A DNA stretch of 64,000 nucleotides from Paenibacillus bovis (GCF_001421015.2 NZ_CP013023.1:3403501-3467500); one strand, 5' to 3'; positions 45,782-56,115 are shown, counted from the first letter of the stretch. Notes: a model not told the origin generated them from the letters alone. Translations and numbers: made by a program.

Positions 45782-46744
45782 TTACAAAAGTATAGAAATC
45801 AGTATTGGCAGTGAAATCAGTGACAATACCGAGCTGATCACAAAGGACGAAGCCGTCTCGACTTCAAGTGTCTCAAAGCGTGTCGCGATCATGGCTGCTA
45901 CAGCAGAACCCGGGAAGGATACGAGCAGAACCGCCATCGTAATATCGGTAGCTGACAGCCCGAACATCAGAGCGATCAGATACGTCAGAATAGGCAGTGC
46001 AATAACTTTGAGCAGCGAAATGCTGATTGCATTGGCACTGAATTTGATCTGATTCAGACCAATCGTTACACCGATAGCGAACAGAGCCGCGCCGGATGTA
46101 ATATCACCGATCTGATCCAGTGAATCCTGGAGCAGCTGCGGAGAATGGAATCCGAACAGTGTTAATATAACACCGATCAACGGTACACAAGCCAGTGGCT
46201 CTCTCAGACCATGCAGGATAGAATGAATTGTCAGCTTGAACAGGTTCTCCTGATGTCCGCTATCATGACCGGCCTGTGTTTTTTTGCCAACGGAGCTGAC
46301 AATGGTAGCGATCGGGTCAAGCAGTGCATTGACTACCACACCGGTAATAGCGATCGGGATAGCGACTTCTGCTGGCCCGAACAGGCTGCCCAGTACAGGA
46401 ATCCCCATAAAGGCAAAAGAAGGTTGTGTAGAATTCAGCGAGAAAATCGACGATGTGTTCAGATCTTTTTTGAAAAGAAGACGCATAACGAGCAGCAGAA
46501 TCACATAAAAACCGATAATACCGAGAAACATGGTCATAAAGAACGGCCATTTATCGATCAATGTCTGCTTGCTGGTAGTCGTAATACCGATGAACAGATG
46601 CGCCGGCAGCGCAAACTTGGTCACCAGGGTGTTCAGTCCTTTGGATGAAGCAGGACTGAATACTTTGAAATGTCCACCCAGAAAACCGAGTATAATAACA
46701 AAGAAAATTGGAATTAATATCACAAAAATATGACCGACTGACAT
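45782..46744 (-). CDS. AEC family transporter, probable malate permease
   Basis: A 320-residue membrane protein with about ten helices of the auxin efflux carrier/bile-acid-like fold, the family of lactic acid bacterial MleP. Motifs: LNTLVTKFALPAHLF, LNSTQPSFAFMGIPVLGSLFGP, and VSFPGSAVAAMIATRFE in the second half. GGAGG precedes the ATG. It follows the malic/malolactic enzyme gene by 171 nt in the same direction; malate uptake (or malate/lactate exchange) is inferred from that context. Confidence 0.88.
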   Translation of the reverse strand: MSVGHIFVILIPIFFVIILGFLGGHFKVFSPASSKGLNTLVTKFALPAHLFIGITTTSKQTLIDKWPFFMTMFLGIIGFYVILLLVMRLLFKKDLNTSSIFSLNSTQPSFAFMGIPVLGSLFGPAEVAIPIAITGVVVNALLDPIATIVSSVGKKTQAGHDSGHQENLFKLTIHSILHGLREPLACVPLIGVILTLFGFHSPQLLQDSLDQIGDITSGAALFAIGVTIGLNQIKFSANAISISLLKVIALPILTYLIALMFGLSATDITMAVLLVSFPGSAVAAMIATRFETLEVETASSFVISSVLSLISLPILISILL

Positions 46745-46915
46745 GATACAGGACCTCCATCTTATTGTTACAACCTATCCCCATAAGGGCAGACTGCCTA
46801 TCCAGAGCGGATAGGCAACCTGATTTATACATGAGCTCTGCCCGATTTCCATACCGTGTATAACATCCTATCTGTACGGAAATGCGGCGAACCCGACCTA
46901 CTCAGACATTGGGGA

Positions 46916-48631
46916 TTAGACAGCTTGTGTAACAGCAACCGATTTGAGAGTTCTGTATACAGGATGCCACATGGCATCTTTGACAGCCTGTTCTACATCT
47001 TCGGGAGTATTGCGGGCAACTCCATCCTGGATAGCTGCATTGGCTACAGCGATAGCTACGGCAAAGGATACTTTTTGCAATTCATTTACACGCGGCAACA
47101 GTGGTGCACCTGGCTCGGAAGAATCTACCGCACTGGCAACAGCATCTGCTGCAGCTGTGAACATGCCTTTGGTAAATACGCTTGCTTTGGCTACAATAGC
47201 GCCCAGTCCCAGTCCAGGGAATACGAACGCATTATTGGATTGTCCGATCTCATACGTTACACCTTTGTAAGCTACCGGTGCAAACGGGCTGCCTGTAGCG
47301 ATCAATGCTTTGCCATCTGTCCATTCCAGCAGATCCGCCGGAACCGCTTCGGCCAGCGAAGTCGGATTAGACATTGGCATGATGATTGGACGCTCTACAT
47401 GCTTGGCCATTTCCTTGATAATCTCTTCGCTAAATGCTCCGGTTACACCAGAAGTACCGAGCAGAATCGTTGGTTTAACCTGTTTAACTACTTCCAGCAG
47501 ACTGATCTTGCCGTCTGCTTCTACCGCCCATCCTTCCACTTCGGATGTCTGACGGACATAAGGTTTCTGGAATTCCAGTACGCCTTCGGTCGCATCGGTC
47601 AGCAGTCCACGATAGTCATATGCCCAGAAGCGTCCTTCTGCTTCTTCCTGGGACAGTCCTTCTTTCATCATCGCATCACGAATCTGATCGGCGTTACCGA
47701 TACCGGCAGCGCCAGGACCGAATACGAGTACACGATGTTCACGCAGCGGTGTACCGCTCACCTGTACGCCGGACATGATCGCAGCCAGTGTAACTGCTCC
47801 GGTACCCTGAATATCATCGTTAAAAGTAAGGAGTTTGTCGCCGTATTTATTAATAATATTACGTGCATTGACGTTACCGAGATCCTCCCAGTGCAGCAGC
47901 ACATCAGGGAACAGTTTGAGTGCAGTCTGCACATAACGATCTACGAATTCATCATAACGGTCACCGCGAACCCGTTCATGGCGGTTACCGATATACAGTG
48001 GATCATTCAGCAGCTTCTCGTTATTGGTACCTGCATCCAGTACAACCGGCAGTACACGGCTCGGATCGATACCTACAGCTGCAGTGTATACAGCCAGTTT
48101 ACCGATCGCGATATTGATACCACCTACACCCCAGTCACCGATCCCGAGGATACTCTCGGAGTCTGTAGCAACGATCAAGTCTATATCGCCAGGCTGTACA
48201 CCGCTGTTGCGGAATGCTTCTTCGATACCGTCCATATTGTCAATGGACAGATATACGCCACCCGGTTTGTGATACTGCTGGCTGTACTCCTGAATAGACT
48301 GACCTACCGTTGGTGTATACACGATAGGCAGCATCTCGCTCAGATGCTCGCTCAGCAGACGATAGTACAATACAACGTTACGGTTGTAGAGATCGTTCAG
48401 CATGATATTTTTGCGAAGATTGTTAGGCTCGCTGTTTAACTGCTCATATACGCGGCTCACTTGCTCTTCGATGGTCAGAATCATAGGAGGCAGAATTCCG
48501 TTCAAATCCAGTTCATTTCTCTCTTCAGCGGTAAAAGCCACGCCTTTGTTAAGAATTGGATTAGAGAGGATATCTTTTCCTTTCAAAAGAGTTCGGATCG
48601 ATCCATCACGGTCAAGGTAAAAAGCGTTCAT
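46916..48631 (-). CDS. malic enzyme / malolactic enzyme
   Basis: A 571-residue NAD-dependent malic enzyme family protein. N-terminal domain with [20 protein letters not shown] and the [21 protein letters not shown] active-site block; Rossmann motif [14 protein letters not shown]. Length and the [18 protein letters not shown] start resemble the malolactic (MleS/YtsJ-large) branch more than short malic enzymes. Either it decarboxylates malate to pyruvate, or to lactate with bound NAD; the neighbouring permease and divergent LysR echo mleR-mleS-mleP of lactic acid bacteria. Sequence alone does not settle which. Confidence 0.9.
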   Translation of the reverse strand: MNAFYLDRDGSIRTLLKGKDILSNPILNKGVAFTAEERNELDLNGILPPMILTIEEQVSRVYEQLNSEPNNLRKNIMLNDLYNRNVVLYYRLLSEHLSEMLPIVYTPTVGQSIQEYSQQYHKPGGVYLSIDNMDGIEEAFRNSGVQPGDIDLIVATDSESILGIGDWGVGGINIAIGKLAVYTAAVGIDPSRVLPVVLDAGTNNEKLLNDPLYIGNRHERVRGDRYDEFVDRYVQTALKLFPDVLLHWEDLGNVNARNIINKYGDKLLTFNDDIQGTGAVTLAAIMSGVQVSGTPLREHRVLVFGPGAAGIGNADQIRDAMMKEGLSQEEAEGRFWAYDYRGLLTDATEGVLEFQKPYVRQTSEVEGWAVEADGKISLLEVVKQVKPTILLGTSGVTGAFSEEIIKEMAKHVERPIIMPMSNPTSLAEAVPADLLEWTDGKALIATGSPFAPVAYKGVTYEIGQSNNAFVFPGLGLGAIVAKASVFTKGMFTAAADAVASAVDSSEPGAPLLPRVNELQKVSFAVAIAVANAAIQDGVARNTPEDVEQAVKDAMWHPVYRTLKSVAVTQAV

Positions 48632-48708
48632 GGTTAAATGCCTTCTTTCTTACTTTTCTTTTTATTATTACTTTTAGTAAGCTTCGTTGATCACATGTTT
48701 AATAATAG

Positions 48709-48788
48709 TATCATTTTGACATATTGTAAAGAGTTTTTGCGAATATTTTCTATCATTAATTATTTTATCATTGTTAAAAACTATCATT
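48709..48788. repeat. four direct TATCATT repeats in the malate promoter region
   Basis: Exact TATCATT at 48709, 48751, 48766 and 48782; the last three are spaced 15-16 bp, about 1.5 helical turns. They lie between the divergent malic enzyme and LysR genes and may be LysR binding half-sites. The whole 48632-48987 gap is very AT-rich. Confidence 0.45.
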
Positions 48789-48987
48789 AATTTATATATT
48801 CAAATATTTACTTATATTTCAGAAACAAAATATTATTTATCATAACGCTTCCATTAGCTATACAGCAGGCAAAAGTGATATATTTGTTGTATTGTTCAAA
48901 TTAATGCTATCTATTATCATCATAGTTACAAGCAATGATAAACGGATCAGAAGTTTTCATTTAAATCATGTTCAAGGAGTGCTACAT

Positions 48988-49869
48988 ATGGAGATTAGAC
49001 AATTGGAATACTTTGTGGCGGTGTGTGAAGAGCTTCATTTTACCAAAGCTGCCGAGCGGCTGGGCATTACCCAACCGACGCTGAGTATTCAGATTCGTAC
49101 CATGGAAGAAGAACTGGGCACACTGCTGTTCGATCGTATCGGCAAAAAAATCACAATTACCGAGGCGGGCTTTATTTTGCTGCGGCAGGCTCGTAGTATT
49201 CTGCTCAAATTGCAGGATGCTTATGACGAGATCAATGGACTGCGTGAATATAATGGCGGGAATCTGGTCGTCGGTGTGATGGCTGCCGAGCTGGATTACC
49301 GGATTACTCCTATACTGATCGACTTTCATCATCAATTTCCCAATATTCATCTCAAAATCTCTTCTGCGATCGAAGTCGCCGATATGGTCATTAATAATGT
49401 TGTTGATATCGGGATTACACTGATTGAATTTACGGATCCCAGATTGATTATCACCCCGCTGTATACAGAGGAATTTGTTCTGGTTGTCTCCGAAGAGCAC
49501 GATCTGGCTGATCAGGAATCTGTATCACTGGAGACGGTATCCGCCCTGCCGCTAATCGCTTATCCCAAAGGATTCAAAGCCCGGGAACTGATCGAGACCC
49601 ATTGCCGGGAAAAAGGATTAAACCTGAATATTATCGTAGAGACATCAACCGCCTCTTCCCTTTACGGATTCGTCAAATCCGATGTAGGTGCCTGTCTGCA
49701 GCCCTATTCCCTGTCCAATTCACTTAATGATCCGACGCTGCGATTGATCAAGATCAGCGATTATCCACCGACAAGACAGATCGGGATCATTTATCGAACC
49801 GATAAATTTCTCGGAGTAGCTGCCAAGGAATTTATCCGGATGGTGCAGGATAACCTAAAGGTAGATTGA
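48988..49869 (+). CDS. LysR family regulator of the malate cassette
   Basis: A 293-residue LysR regulator. Start at ATG 48988, 8 nt from AAGGAG; MEIRQLEYFVAVCEELHFTKAAERLGITQPTLSIQI is the complete DNA-binding N-terminus. Effector domain from ~90. Divergent from the malic/malolactic enzyme gene; by analogy with MleR it probably responds to malate. Confidence 0.9.
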   Translation: MEIRQLEYFVAVCEELHFTKAAERLGITQPTLSIQIRTMEEELGTLLFDRIGKKITITEAGFILLRQARSILLKLQDAYDEINGLREYNGGNLVVGVMAAELDYRITPILIDFHHQFPNIHLKISSAIEVADMVINNVVDIGITLIEFTDPRLIITPLYTEEFVLVVSEEHDLADQESVSLETVSALPLIAYPKGFKARELIETHCREKGLNLNIIVETSTASSLYGFVKSDVGACLQPYSLSNSLNDPTLRLIKISDYPPTRQIGIIYRTDKFLGVAAKEFIRMVQDNLKVD

Positions 49870-49890
49870 AATGATTATATTGATCAAAAC

Positions 49891-49922
49891 AAAACCGCCT
49901 TGTTACATAGGCGGTTTTATTC
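49891..49922 (+). terminator. rho-independent terminator
   Basis: AAAACCGCC pairs with GGCGGTTTT, followed by ATTCTG; 21 nt after the LysR stop. Confidence 0.8.
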
Positions 49923-49977
49923 TGTGTTGTAAACGATCTGTCACATATTCCAAATTTCACTTACCTGATTTTGAATA

Positions 49978-49993
49978 AGTGATTGTAATCACA
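49978..49993. promoter_or_regulatory. Fnr/Crp-type box upstream of hcp
   Basis: AGTGA-TTGTAA-TCACA, one mismatch from the Bacillus Fnr consensus TGTGA-N6-TCACA. Its centre is 41.5 bp upstream of the start expected from a TATGCT -10 element at 50015-50020, the classical class II activator position. Confidence 0.65.
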
Positions 49994-50073
49994 AGGTAAC
50001 CTCCAACAAGCGGCTATGCTGAATATATAAACTTGAATTGCAGCGAAAAAATTCATCTCAGGAGGGTATACCA

Positions 50074-51768
50074 ATGACAACTCAATCTACGGCTACACTT
50101 GAACCCCAACCATCCATGTTCTGCTTTCAATGCCAGGAAGCTTCCAAAGGTACCGGCTGTACTATCAAAGGCGTTTGCGGCAAACCACATGACGTAGCGA
50201 ATCTGCAGGATTTGCTCATTTATACAATCAAGGGTATCGCTTACCTTAGCAAAGATATTCAACTAAGCAATGATATAAATCGCCGCATTTCCCTCATGAT
50301 TACCGATGGACTGTTCACAACAATTACCAATGCCAACTTTGACCGGGAATTTTTTATCGATAAAATTCGTGAAGCCTTGGCGCTGCGTAATGAAGTGTAT
50401 TTATTCTGGCAGACCTGTGTGGGTGCTACTTTATCAGAGTCTATCCCTCTGCCAGATGCAGCGGTATGGAATGGTTATACCGCTGAAGAGCTGGATGAGA
50501 AAGCACGTCATATCGGTGTTCTCCGTACTACCGATGAAGACATCCGTTCCCTTCGCGAGCTGCTGACTTATGGACTCAAAGGCATGGCTGCCTATACGTA
50601 CCATGCAGACCATCTGGGGTATGTGGATCATGGCATCGATCAATTCATGCTTCGGGCGCTGGCTGCTACGCTGGACGATACACAGGGCGTATCCGAGCTG
50701 CTTGCTCTTGCGATGGAAGCCGGTAAATATGGCGTGGATGCGATGGCGCTGCTTGATCAGGCCAATACAACGACTTACGGTCATCCGCAGGTGACCAAAG
50801 TAAATATCGGTGTCGGTCAGCGTCCCGGTATTCTGATCAGTGGACATGATCTGCATGATATGGAAGAACTGCTCAAACAGACTGCCGGAACCGGCGTCGA
50901 CGTGTATACTCATAGCGAGATGCTGCCTGCGCACTATTATCCTGCTTTTCAAAAATATGATCACTTCGTCGGCAATTACGGCAATGCCTGGTGGAAACAG
51001 ACCAGCGAATTCGAATCCTTTAACGGACCGATTCTGATGACGACGAACTGTATTGTACCTCCCAAAGCCAGCTATATGGATCGTATCTACACAACAGGCA
51101 ATACCGGCTATCCCGGTGTGCAGCATATTCCGGATGGCATGGATGGACAACCCAAAGATTTTTCACCTCTTATCGAGCAGGCTCTTCAGTGTCAGGCACC
51201 AACCGAAATCGAGACTGGTGAAATTATCGGTGGATTCGCTCATAATGCAGTCATGAATGTGGCTAATCAGGTGGTAGATGCTGTACAGACTGGCGCAATC
51301 AAGCGATTCTTCGTTATGGCTGGCTGTGATGGACGGATGAAATCCCGCAGCTACTATACCCGTTTTGCCGAAGAACTGCCCCAGGATACTGTTATCCTGA
51401 CCGCAGGCTGTGCCAAGTATAAGTACAACAAACTAAATCTCGGTGATATCGGAGGCATTCCGCGGGTATTGGACGCCGGGCAGTGTAATGATTCGTATTC
51501 ACTGGTTGTGATCGCAATGAAGCTAAAAGAAGCATTCGGTCTGGATGATATCAATGATCTGCCGATCTCCTACAATATTGCCTGGTATGAACAAAAAGCG
51601 GTTATTGTTCTGCTGTCCCTGCTATATCTCGGTGTCAAAAATATTCATTTAGGCCCTACGCTGCCGGCTTTCCTTTCGCCAAATGTAGTAAATGTACTGG
51701 TCGAGAATTTCGGTATTGCCGGTATTACGACAGTGGAAGACGATATGCAGATGTTTATGGAAGCTTGA
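50074..51768 (+). CDS. hcp: hydroxylamine reductase (hybrid cluster protein)
   Basis: A 564-residue hybrid-cluster protein. Start at ATG 50074, 8 nt from AGGAGG. N-terminal iron-sulfur cysteines C17, C20, C29, C35 in the spacing C-x2-C-x8-C-x5-C; later hybrid-cluster ligands include MFCVxC-type regions seen as [15 protein letters not shown] and DAGQCND. Hcp reduces hydroxylamine and, in vivo, detoxifies nitric oxide formed during nitrate and nitrite respiration. That fits the nearby nitrate cluster and an upstream Fnr-type box. Cytoplasmic. No hcr reductase gene is adjacent. Confidence 0.95.
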   Translation: MTTQSTATLEPQPSMFCFQCQEASKGTGCTIKGVCGKPHDVANLQDLLIYTIKGIAYLSKDIQLSNDINRRISLMITDGLFTTITNANFDREFFIDKIREALALRNEVYLFWQTCVGATLSESIPLPDAAVWNGYTAEELDEKARHIGVLRTTDEDIRSLRELLTYGLKGMAAYTYHADHLGYVDHGIDQFMLRALAATLDDTQGVSELLALAMEAGKYGVDAMALLDQANTTTYGHPQVTKVNIGVGQRPGILISGHDLHDMEELLKQTAGTGVDVYTHSEMLPAHYYPAFQKYDHFVGNYGNAWWKQTSEFESFNGPILMTTNCIVPPKASYMDRIYTTGNTGYPGVQHIPDGMDGQPKDFSPLIEQALQCQAPTEIETGEIIGGFAHNAVMNVANQVVDAVQTGAIKRFFVMAGCDGRMKSRSYYTRFAEELPQDTVILTAGCAKYKYNKLNLGDIGGIPRVLDAGQCNDSYSLVVIAMKLKEAFGLDDINDLPISYNIAWYEQKAVIVLLSLLYLGVKNIHLGPTLPAFLSPNVVNVLVENFGIAGITTVEDDMQMFMEA

Positions 51769-51832
51769 TTTTCGCCTGAGGTCAGCGGGTAATGATAAAG
51801 AGACCTGTTTACAATTCAGAGGAGGTACAATC

Positions 51833-52072
51833 ATGCCCAATGATCCGGAAAAAGTAGAAATTACAAGTCGTGAAGAACGTGAAGCGATTGGACGCAATGC
51901 CAATGCAGGGTTCGCCCGCGTAGAACGTGCAGAAATAGCCGATGGAGCTACCGATATCCCAACCGGCCCGGTAGCCAAAGAGCTGACAGAAGACGAGATT
52001 CGCGAACGCGTAGGTCCAGGCAATTTTGAAGCCGCCAAAAACGATGGTCAGACCGGCTCAATTAATAGTTGA
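51833..52072 (+). CDS. small hydrophilic protein downstream of hcp
   Basis: A 79-residue acidic protein (MPNDPEKVEITSREEREAIGRNANAGFARVE...) with AGAGGAGG 8 nt before the ATG. No cysteine, membrane segment or signal; it is probably flexible. It follows hcp by 64 nt with no terminator between, and a terminator comes right after it, so the two are likely cotranscribed. I recognise no family. Confidence 0.7.
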   Translation: MPNDPEKVEITSREEREAIGRNANAGFARVERAEIADGATDIPTGPVAKELTEDEIRERVGPGNFEAAKNDGQTGSINS

Positions 52073-52106
52073 TTATTAAAATAAATTTAAATTATAGGTA
52101 TTAATT

Positions 52107-52170
52107 AAAAACACTTCTTCTGCCAATGAATCGCTTATACAGGATTATACAGCTAAAGAAGTGTTTTTTT
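52107..52170 (+). terminator. rho-independent terminator of the hcp operon
   Basis: AAAAACACTTCTT pairs with AAGAAGTGTTTTTTT across a ~37-nt loop that has some internal pairing. Confidence 0.7.
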
Positions 52171-52334
52171 AATGGATTTGACATTCCCATTTTCGTTTAG
52201 CTACTTTACACAGTTTTTTGCCAATTTCATTTTTCAATTTGAATAATATACTTTATATGTTTATAAAATACATTTAAGGTTAATTTAATAAAATACCTAT
52301 TTTTAAAAGGTAAATTATTTTTAGGAGTGATTTA

Positions 52335-53237
52335 ATGAAATTACGAAAAACATTACCTTTTGCTGTGACTCTCAGTCTATTTTTAAGTAGCCCTTGTAAC
52401 TTATCTTATGCCAGTGAAAATTCATTAAACGATTCTGAGTATAATATTGTAGAGGCAAAACAGCAATTAGCTGATCAAGCAGATAGTGAATGGGCGAACC
52501 GCGCAACAAGTTTACAAACCAATGAAAATATAAATGTAGATTCTTTACTAACAAAGCTAAGCAGTGAAGGTCTACCTGCAAATGAAATTGAAGAGCAATT
52601 AAAGCCTTATGGGATTTATCATCTTGATGTTCCACAAACTAGTGAGAATTTAAATAGTATTACTGCAGATCAATCTGATATAGCCGTTTCACGGCCTGAT
52701 ATTTATTATGATAGCAGTAAAAAACAATGGGTTATAGTTGGAGCCGGGTATTGGAAAACCGATAATTGGCTTTCACATAAACCCTTTGTAACCTCTGGTG
52801 GTGAAATTATTAATATTGGCGGACCAGATGCTTTTGGGGTAAGCTTTACTAACAAAGGAACAACTTATACGACTTCTCTGAAAAAAACATATGCAACTCT
52901 ATCAAATGGTAGTGGAACAACTAAAGAGTCTCAAGTAAGAAGCGATGGAAATGGGCGATTTGGATTTGGTTTTCGTTTACAAGATTATATTTTAAGAAAA
53001 CAAGGCTATACTGATACTTTTACTTATGTAGGAAAACATTTCGCTGGTTTGGCACGTTATGATGAAAACTTCGAGAAATATTCTGGAACAGCTACAACTT
53101 ATTATTTCCATACTTTTAATAAAACTTCATTAGATACTATTACTTTTGGTGTAAGCAACACAGAAGTCGGCATCTCTGCTACTTATATTAATAAAGGTTC
53201 TCAAATTGAGGCATACAGCGGAGATACTAATTTTTAA
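52335..53237 (+). CDS. secreted protein of unknown function, AT-rich
   Basis: A 300-residue protein with a signal peptide (MKLRKTLPFAVTLSLFLSSPCNLSYAS). Mature part: a charged helical region (~30-105), then a beta-rich, Gly/Thr/Tyr-rich domain (WVIVGAGYWKTDNWLS, GGPDAFGVSFTNKGTTYTTSLKKTY, FGFGFRLQDYI, TTYYFHTFNKTSLD). No catalytic motif seen. The coding sequence is clearly more AT-rich and uses more AAA/TTA/ATT codons than its neighbours, and it is closed in by terminators at both ends, so recent gain is likely. TTAGGAG precedes the ATG. Confidence 0.8.
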   Translation: MKLRKTLPFAVTLSLFLSSPCNLSYASENSLNDSEYNIVEAKQQLADQADSEWANRATSLQTNENINVDSLLTKLSSEGLPANEIEEQLKPYGIYHLDVPQTSENLNSITADQSDIAVSRPDIYYDSSKKQWVIVGAGYWKTDNWLSHKPFVTSGGEIINIGGPDAFGVSFTNKGTTYTTSLKKTYATLSNGSGTTKESQVRSDGNGRFGFGFRLQDYILRKQGYTDTFTYVGKHFAGLARYDENFEKYSGTATTYYFHTFNKTSLDTITFGVSNTEVGISATYINKGSQIEAYSGDTNF

Positions 53238-53260
53238 TTTTTTTATAACCTATAATCAGA

Positions 53261-53303
53261 AGATAAGCGTAACAACCTACATGTTGTTACGCTTATCTCT
53301 TGT
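53261..53303 (+). terminator. rho-independent terminator
   Basis: A perfect 16-bp stem beginning AGATAAGCGTAACAAC with a 6-nt loop, followed by CTTGTTTTAC; 23 nt after the AT-rich gene. Confidence 0.85.
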
Positions 53304-53407
53304 TTTACTATTTTATGAATTATAAAACGTATTTTCAAATTAGAAATTTCTTAATATAACAGTATAAATAGTTATTTTATTCATAAATTAAGCTTAGATT
53401 ACTATAT

Positions 53408-54973
53408 TCAATTCACTGCCCACCTGCTGATGAGCTCTTCTGCGGCTTCCCGGCCATGCTGTACACAATCGGGAATACCGATTCCTCCATAGCCTGCACC
53501 GCATAACCATACATCGGGTAAATGCGCTGCGAGAGAAGCTCTCACTCTGTCCATTAGTTCTCCGTGTCCTACTGGATACTGTGGCATTGAACGATAGCAA
53601 CGGCTAATTTCCACCAGATCCGGCTCTGCATCGAATCCGATCAGATCCCGTAGATCACGGCGTACCGCCTGCACCAATTCTTCATTGGACAAGCTTGTCC
53701 ATTCTTCTGCACCGGCACGACCAATATAGGTGCGAAGCAGGGTCTGACCGGATGGAGCGGTATGTTTCCATTTGGTGGAGGACCATGTGCAGGCGGTGAT
53801 CATGCGATTTTCCTTTCGTGGAACGAGAAATCCGGTGCCTTCGAATTCATGCTGCAGCTGATGATGCTTGTACCCAAGCGCAATATTGGCTACCGATACA
53901 TAATGAATCCGGTTAAGCTGCTGAATCTCCGGAATATCTCCGAGCAGCTCTGCTGCTGCATAAGCCGGAATAGTGCAAATAATACTGTCAGCATTCATAT
54001 GCTCTCCACTGCTCAGTGTAAGAGTATAACGAGAGGTATGCTCTGTGCTGCTGCTCCCATCCTTTCCTCGCTTTGACAAAGTGGATGAATCAGATGCCGC
54101 TATCTGTGTCACAGACTCCTCCATACGGAATTGCACCTGATCCATAGTGAGCTGCTCCTGCAGTCTCCGAATCATAGCAGACAATCCATACTGATAGGAC
54201 AAAAACATACTTTTCGATTTGCGAGGAGCAGCCGGCTCGACTGGAGAGGAGGTACTGGACATTGGGCTGGTTGCTCCTGCATGTGTTCCGTTTTTCTGCT
54301 GTATGGTCTTGTGTCCGGCAGGTCGGCGCAGCATCCCTCTGGCCATGCCAATAATCAGGCTATGATGCTTTTTCTCCATTTGTCTGAACTGGGGAAAAGT
54401 AGACAGCAAACTGAGTGAACGGGTGTCTCCGGCATAGATACCTGCCAGTAGAGGTTCGGTCATCTGTTCCAGAACTTCACGACCCAGTCTTCGTTCAATA
54501 AAGTCGCCCAGCGCCTCGTCTTCATCAGCCTTGCGCGCAGGTAGCACCATATCGAGTATCGCTCTGGCTTTGCCGAGGGGTGAGATCAGGCCTGTACGAA
54601 TAAACGGACTGATCTTCGTTGGAATCCCCAGCACCAATCCCATTGGCATCTGATGCAGCTTTTTCTTATGTAAAATATAAGCCGAACCTGCTTTGGGATT
54701 GGTGGGTACCAGCTGTTCATTCATACCCAGATCATGAGTCAAATCGATAATCGGTTGTTTGCGGGCGAGGAAAGAGTCTGGGCCTTTTTCGATCAGGAAT
54801 CCATCTGTCTGAACCGAATGAATTTTGCCGCCAAGCCGGTTGCTGCTTTCGATAAGAGTTATTTCTACCGGTATACCCTGCTGATCAGCAGCCTTGCGGG
54901 CATAATAAGCCGCACTCAGACCCGTGATCCCTCCGCCCAGCACGACAATTTTGCGTATAGATGATGGTGTCAT
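53408..54973 (-). CDS. hemG: protoporphyrinogen/coproporphyrinogen oxidase (HemY/CgoX type)
   Basis: A 521-residue FAD enzyme. Start at ATG 54973, preceded by AGGAGGAG; its ATG overlaps the stop of the radical SAM gene (ATGA). FAD motif VVLGGGITGLSAAYYARKA and ESSNRLGGKIHS; EKGPDSFLARK and the C-terminal WLCGAGYGGIGIPDCVQHG. In Firmicutes this enzyme usually oxidises coproporphyrinogen III. An unusual Ser/Thr/Pro-rich insert of ~45 residues (around 220-265, GTHAGATSPMSSTSSPVEP) interrupts the fold. Location in the nitrate region suggests heme supply under low oxygen; this enzyme itself needs an electron acceptor. Confidence 0.92.
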   Translation of the reverse strand: MTPSSIRKIVVLGGGITGLSAAYYARKAADQQGIPVEITLIESSNRLGGKIHSVQTDGFLIEKGPDSFLARKQPIIDLTHDLGMNEQLVPTNPKAGSAYILHKKKLHQMPMGLVLGIPTKISPFIRTGLISPLGKARAILDMVLPARKADEDEALGDFIERRLGREVLEQMTEPLLAGIYAGDTRSLSLLSTFPQFRQMEKKHHSLIIGMARGMLRRPAGHKTIQQKNGTHAGATSPMSSTSSPVEPAAPRKSKSMFLSYQYGLSAMIRRLQEQLTMDQVQFRMEESVTQIAASDSSTLSKRGKDGSSSTEHTSRYTLTLSSGEHMNADSIICTIPAYAAAELLGDIPEIQQLNRIHYVSVANIALGYKHHQLQHEFEGTGFLVPRKENRMITACTWSSTKWKHTAPSGQTLLRTYIGRAGAEEWTSLSNEELVQAVRRDLRDLIGFDAEPDLVEISRCYRSMPQYPVGHGELMDRVRASLAAHLPDVWLCGAGYGGIGIPDCVQHGREAAEELISRWAVN

Positions 54974-56088
54974 AGTATGTCTCCTCCTGTCCACGCTGCA
55001 GGTTGATACGCGCAGTACGGATCGCTTTCCAGATAATCGCCGGTCAATGCATACGCCCTTGCGCGTGATCCACCGCAGAGCTGCCGGTACTCACAGACTC
55101 CGCATTTACCTTTGAGCAGTGATTTGTCCCGCAGCTGCTGCATCACCGGAGCAGACCGGTAAATATCGGCGAGATGCTGTTCCCGTACATTGCCACAGCT
55201 AAGCGGCAGGAATCCGCTGGGATATACCTCTCCGGTATGGCTGATAAATACAAACCCATCCCCATCATTTACACCCTGCGGCGCACGCCCCAGCATATCC
55301 CTACGTTTACTGGCGGATGGACGGGAGACTCCATTTTCAGAAGATTGAACTATACTACGCTGCTGCTGAAGCACTACTCGTCGATAGTGTGGTGCTTCGG
55401 TTGCTTTGACACCAAACGGCATTCGCTGCTGCAACTCATACATCCACTGCATTACTTCTTCATGCTGTTGTGGGGTAATCATATCCTTTTCCATACCGCG
55501 GCCTGTCGGAATCAGGAAAAATACACTCCATAGTACCGCCCCCATCTGTGCGACAAGTTCTGCGATTTGCGGCAAATCTTCCAGATTGTAACGCGATACG
55601 GTCGTATTGATCTGAATCGGGATATGCAATTCCTGCAGATAGCGTATCCCTTGCATCGTACGTTCATAAGAACCTGCTGTTCCGCGGAAATGATCGTGAA
55701 TTTTTGCACATGAACCATCAAGACTGAATGCCCAACGCGATAATCCGGCCTCACCAGCTTTCTCTACTGCACTGCGGGTCACACGCGGAGTCGCACTTGG
55801 TGTCATAGACAGCGATAGCCCTTTATCCTGAATAGCATATCGTGCTAGCTCGTATAGATCCGGACGCATCAACGGATCACCACCCGTAAATACAAACAGC
55901 GGCTCGTCAAACTCGCTGATCTGATCAATTAGCTGTTTACCCTCTTCTAGACTGAGCTGCTGCGGGTCCGGATGATACTGCGCTTCTGCACGACAGTGCA
56001 GGCATTTCAGAGCACAGGCACGGGTAACCTCCCAGATCACGATAAATGGATTCTGACTATAGTCCCGCTGCTTGATGGATGGCATCAT
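54970..56088 (-). CDS. radical SAM/SPASM protein (TIGR04053-like)
   Basis: A 372-residue iron-sulfur enzyme. Start at ATG 56088 (AAAGGAAGG upstream). The radical SAM cluster is C25-x3-C29-x2-C32 in WEVTRACALKCLHC; then VFTGGDPLMRPDL, TPSATPRVT, FSLDGS, and the WSVFFLIPTGRG block that marks a family I recall as TIGR04053. The C-terminal SPASM-like cysteines are in KCGVCEYRQLCGG. Family function is unsettled; relatives (AhbD, NirJ) act in heme or heme d1 synthesis, others modify peptides. Coupling to hemG by overlapping ATGA favours a porphyrin role (inference). Confidence 0.88.
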   Translation of the reverse strand: MMPSIKQRDYSQNPFIVIWEVTRACALKCLHCRAEAQYHPDPQQLSLEEGKQLIDQISEFDEPLFVFTGGDPLMRPDLYELARYAIQDKGLSLSMTPSATPRVTRSAVEKAGEAGLSRWAFSLDGSCAKIHDHFRGTAGSYERTMQGIRYLQELHIPIQINTTVSRYNLEDLPQIAELVAQMGAVLWSVFFLIPTGRGMEKDMITPQQHEEVMQWMYELQQRMPFGVKATEAPHYRRVVLQQQRSIVQSSENGVSRPSASKRRDMLGRAPQGVNDGDGFVFISHTGEVYPSGFLPLSCGNVREQHLADIYRSAPVMQQLRDKSLLKGKCGVCEYRQLCGGSRARAYALTGDYLESDPYCAYQPAAWTGGDIL

Positions 56089-56115
56089 GGCAATCCTTCC
56101 TTTCTGCAAATACGA

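Noticed and set aside
46856..48439. Long open frame opposite the malic enzyme gene
   Set aside because: It lies wholly antisense to a clearly conserved enzyme, has Cys/Ser/Arg-rich low-quality composition and no ribosome binding site or recognisable motif.
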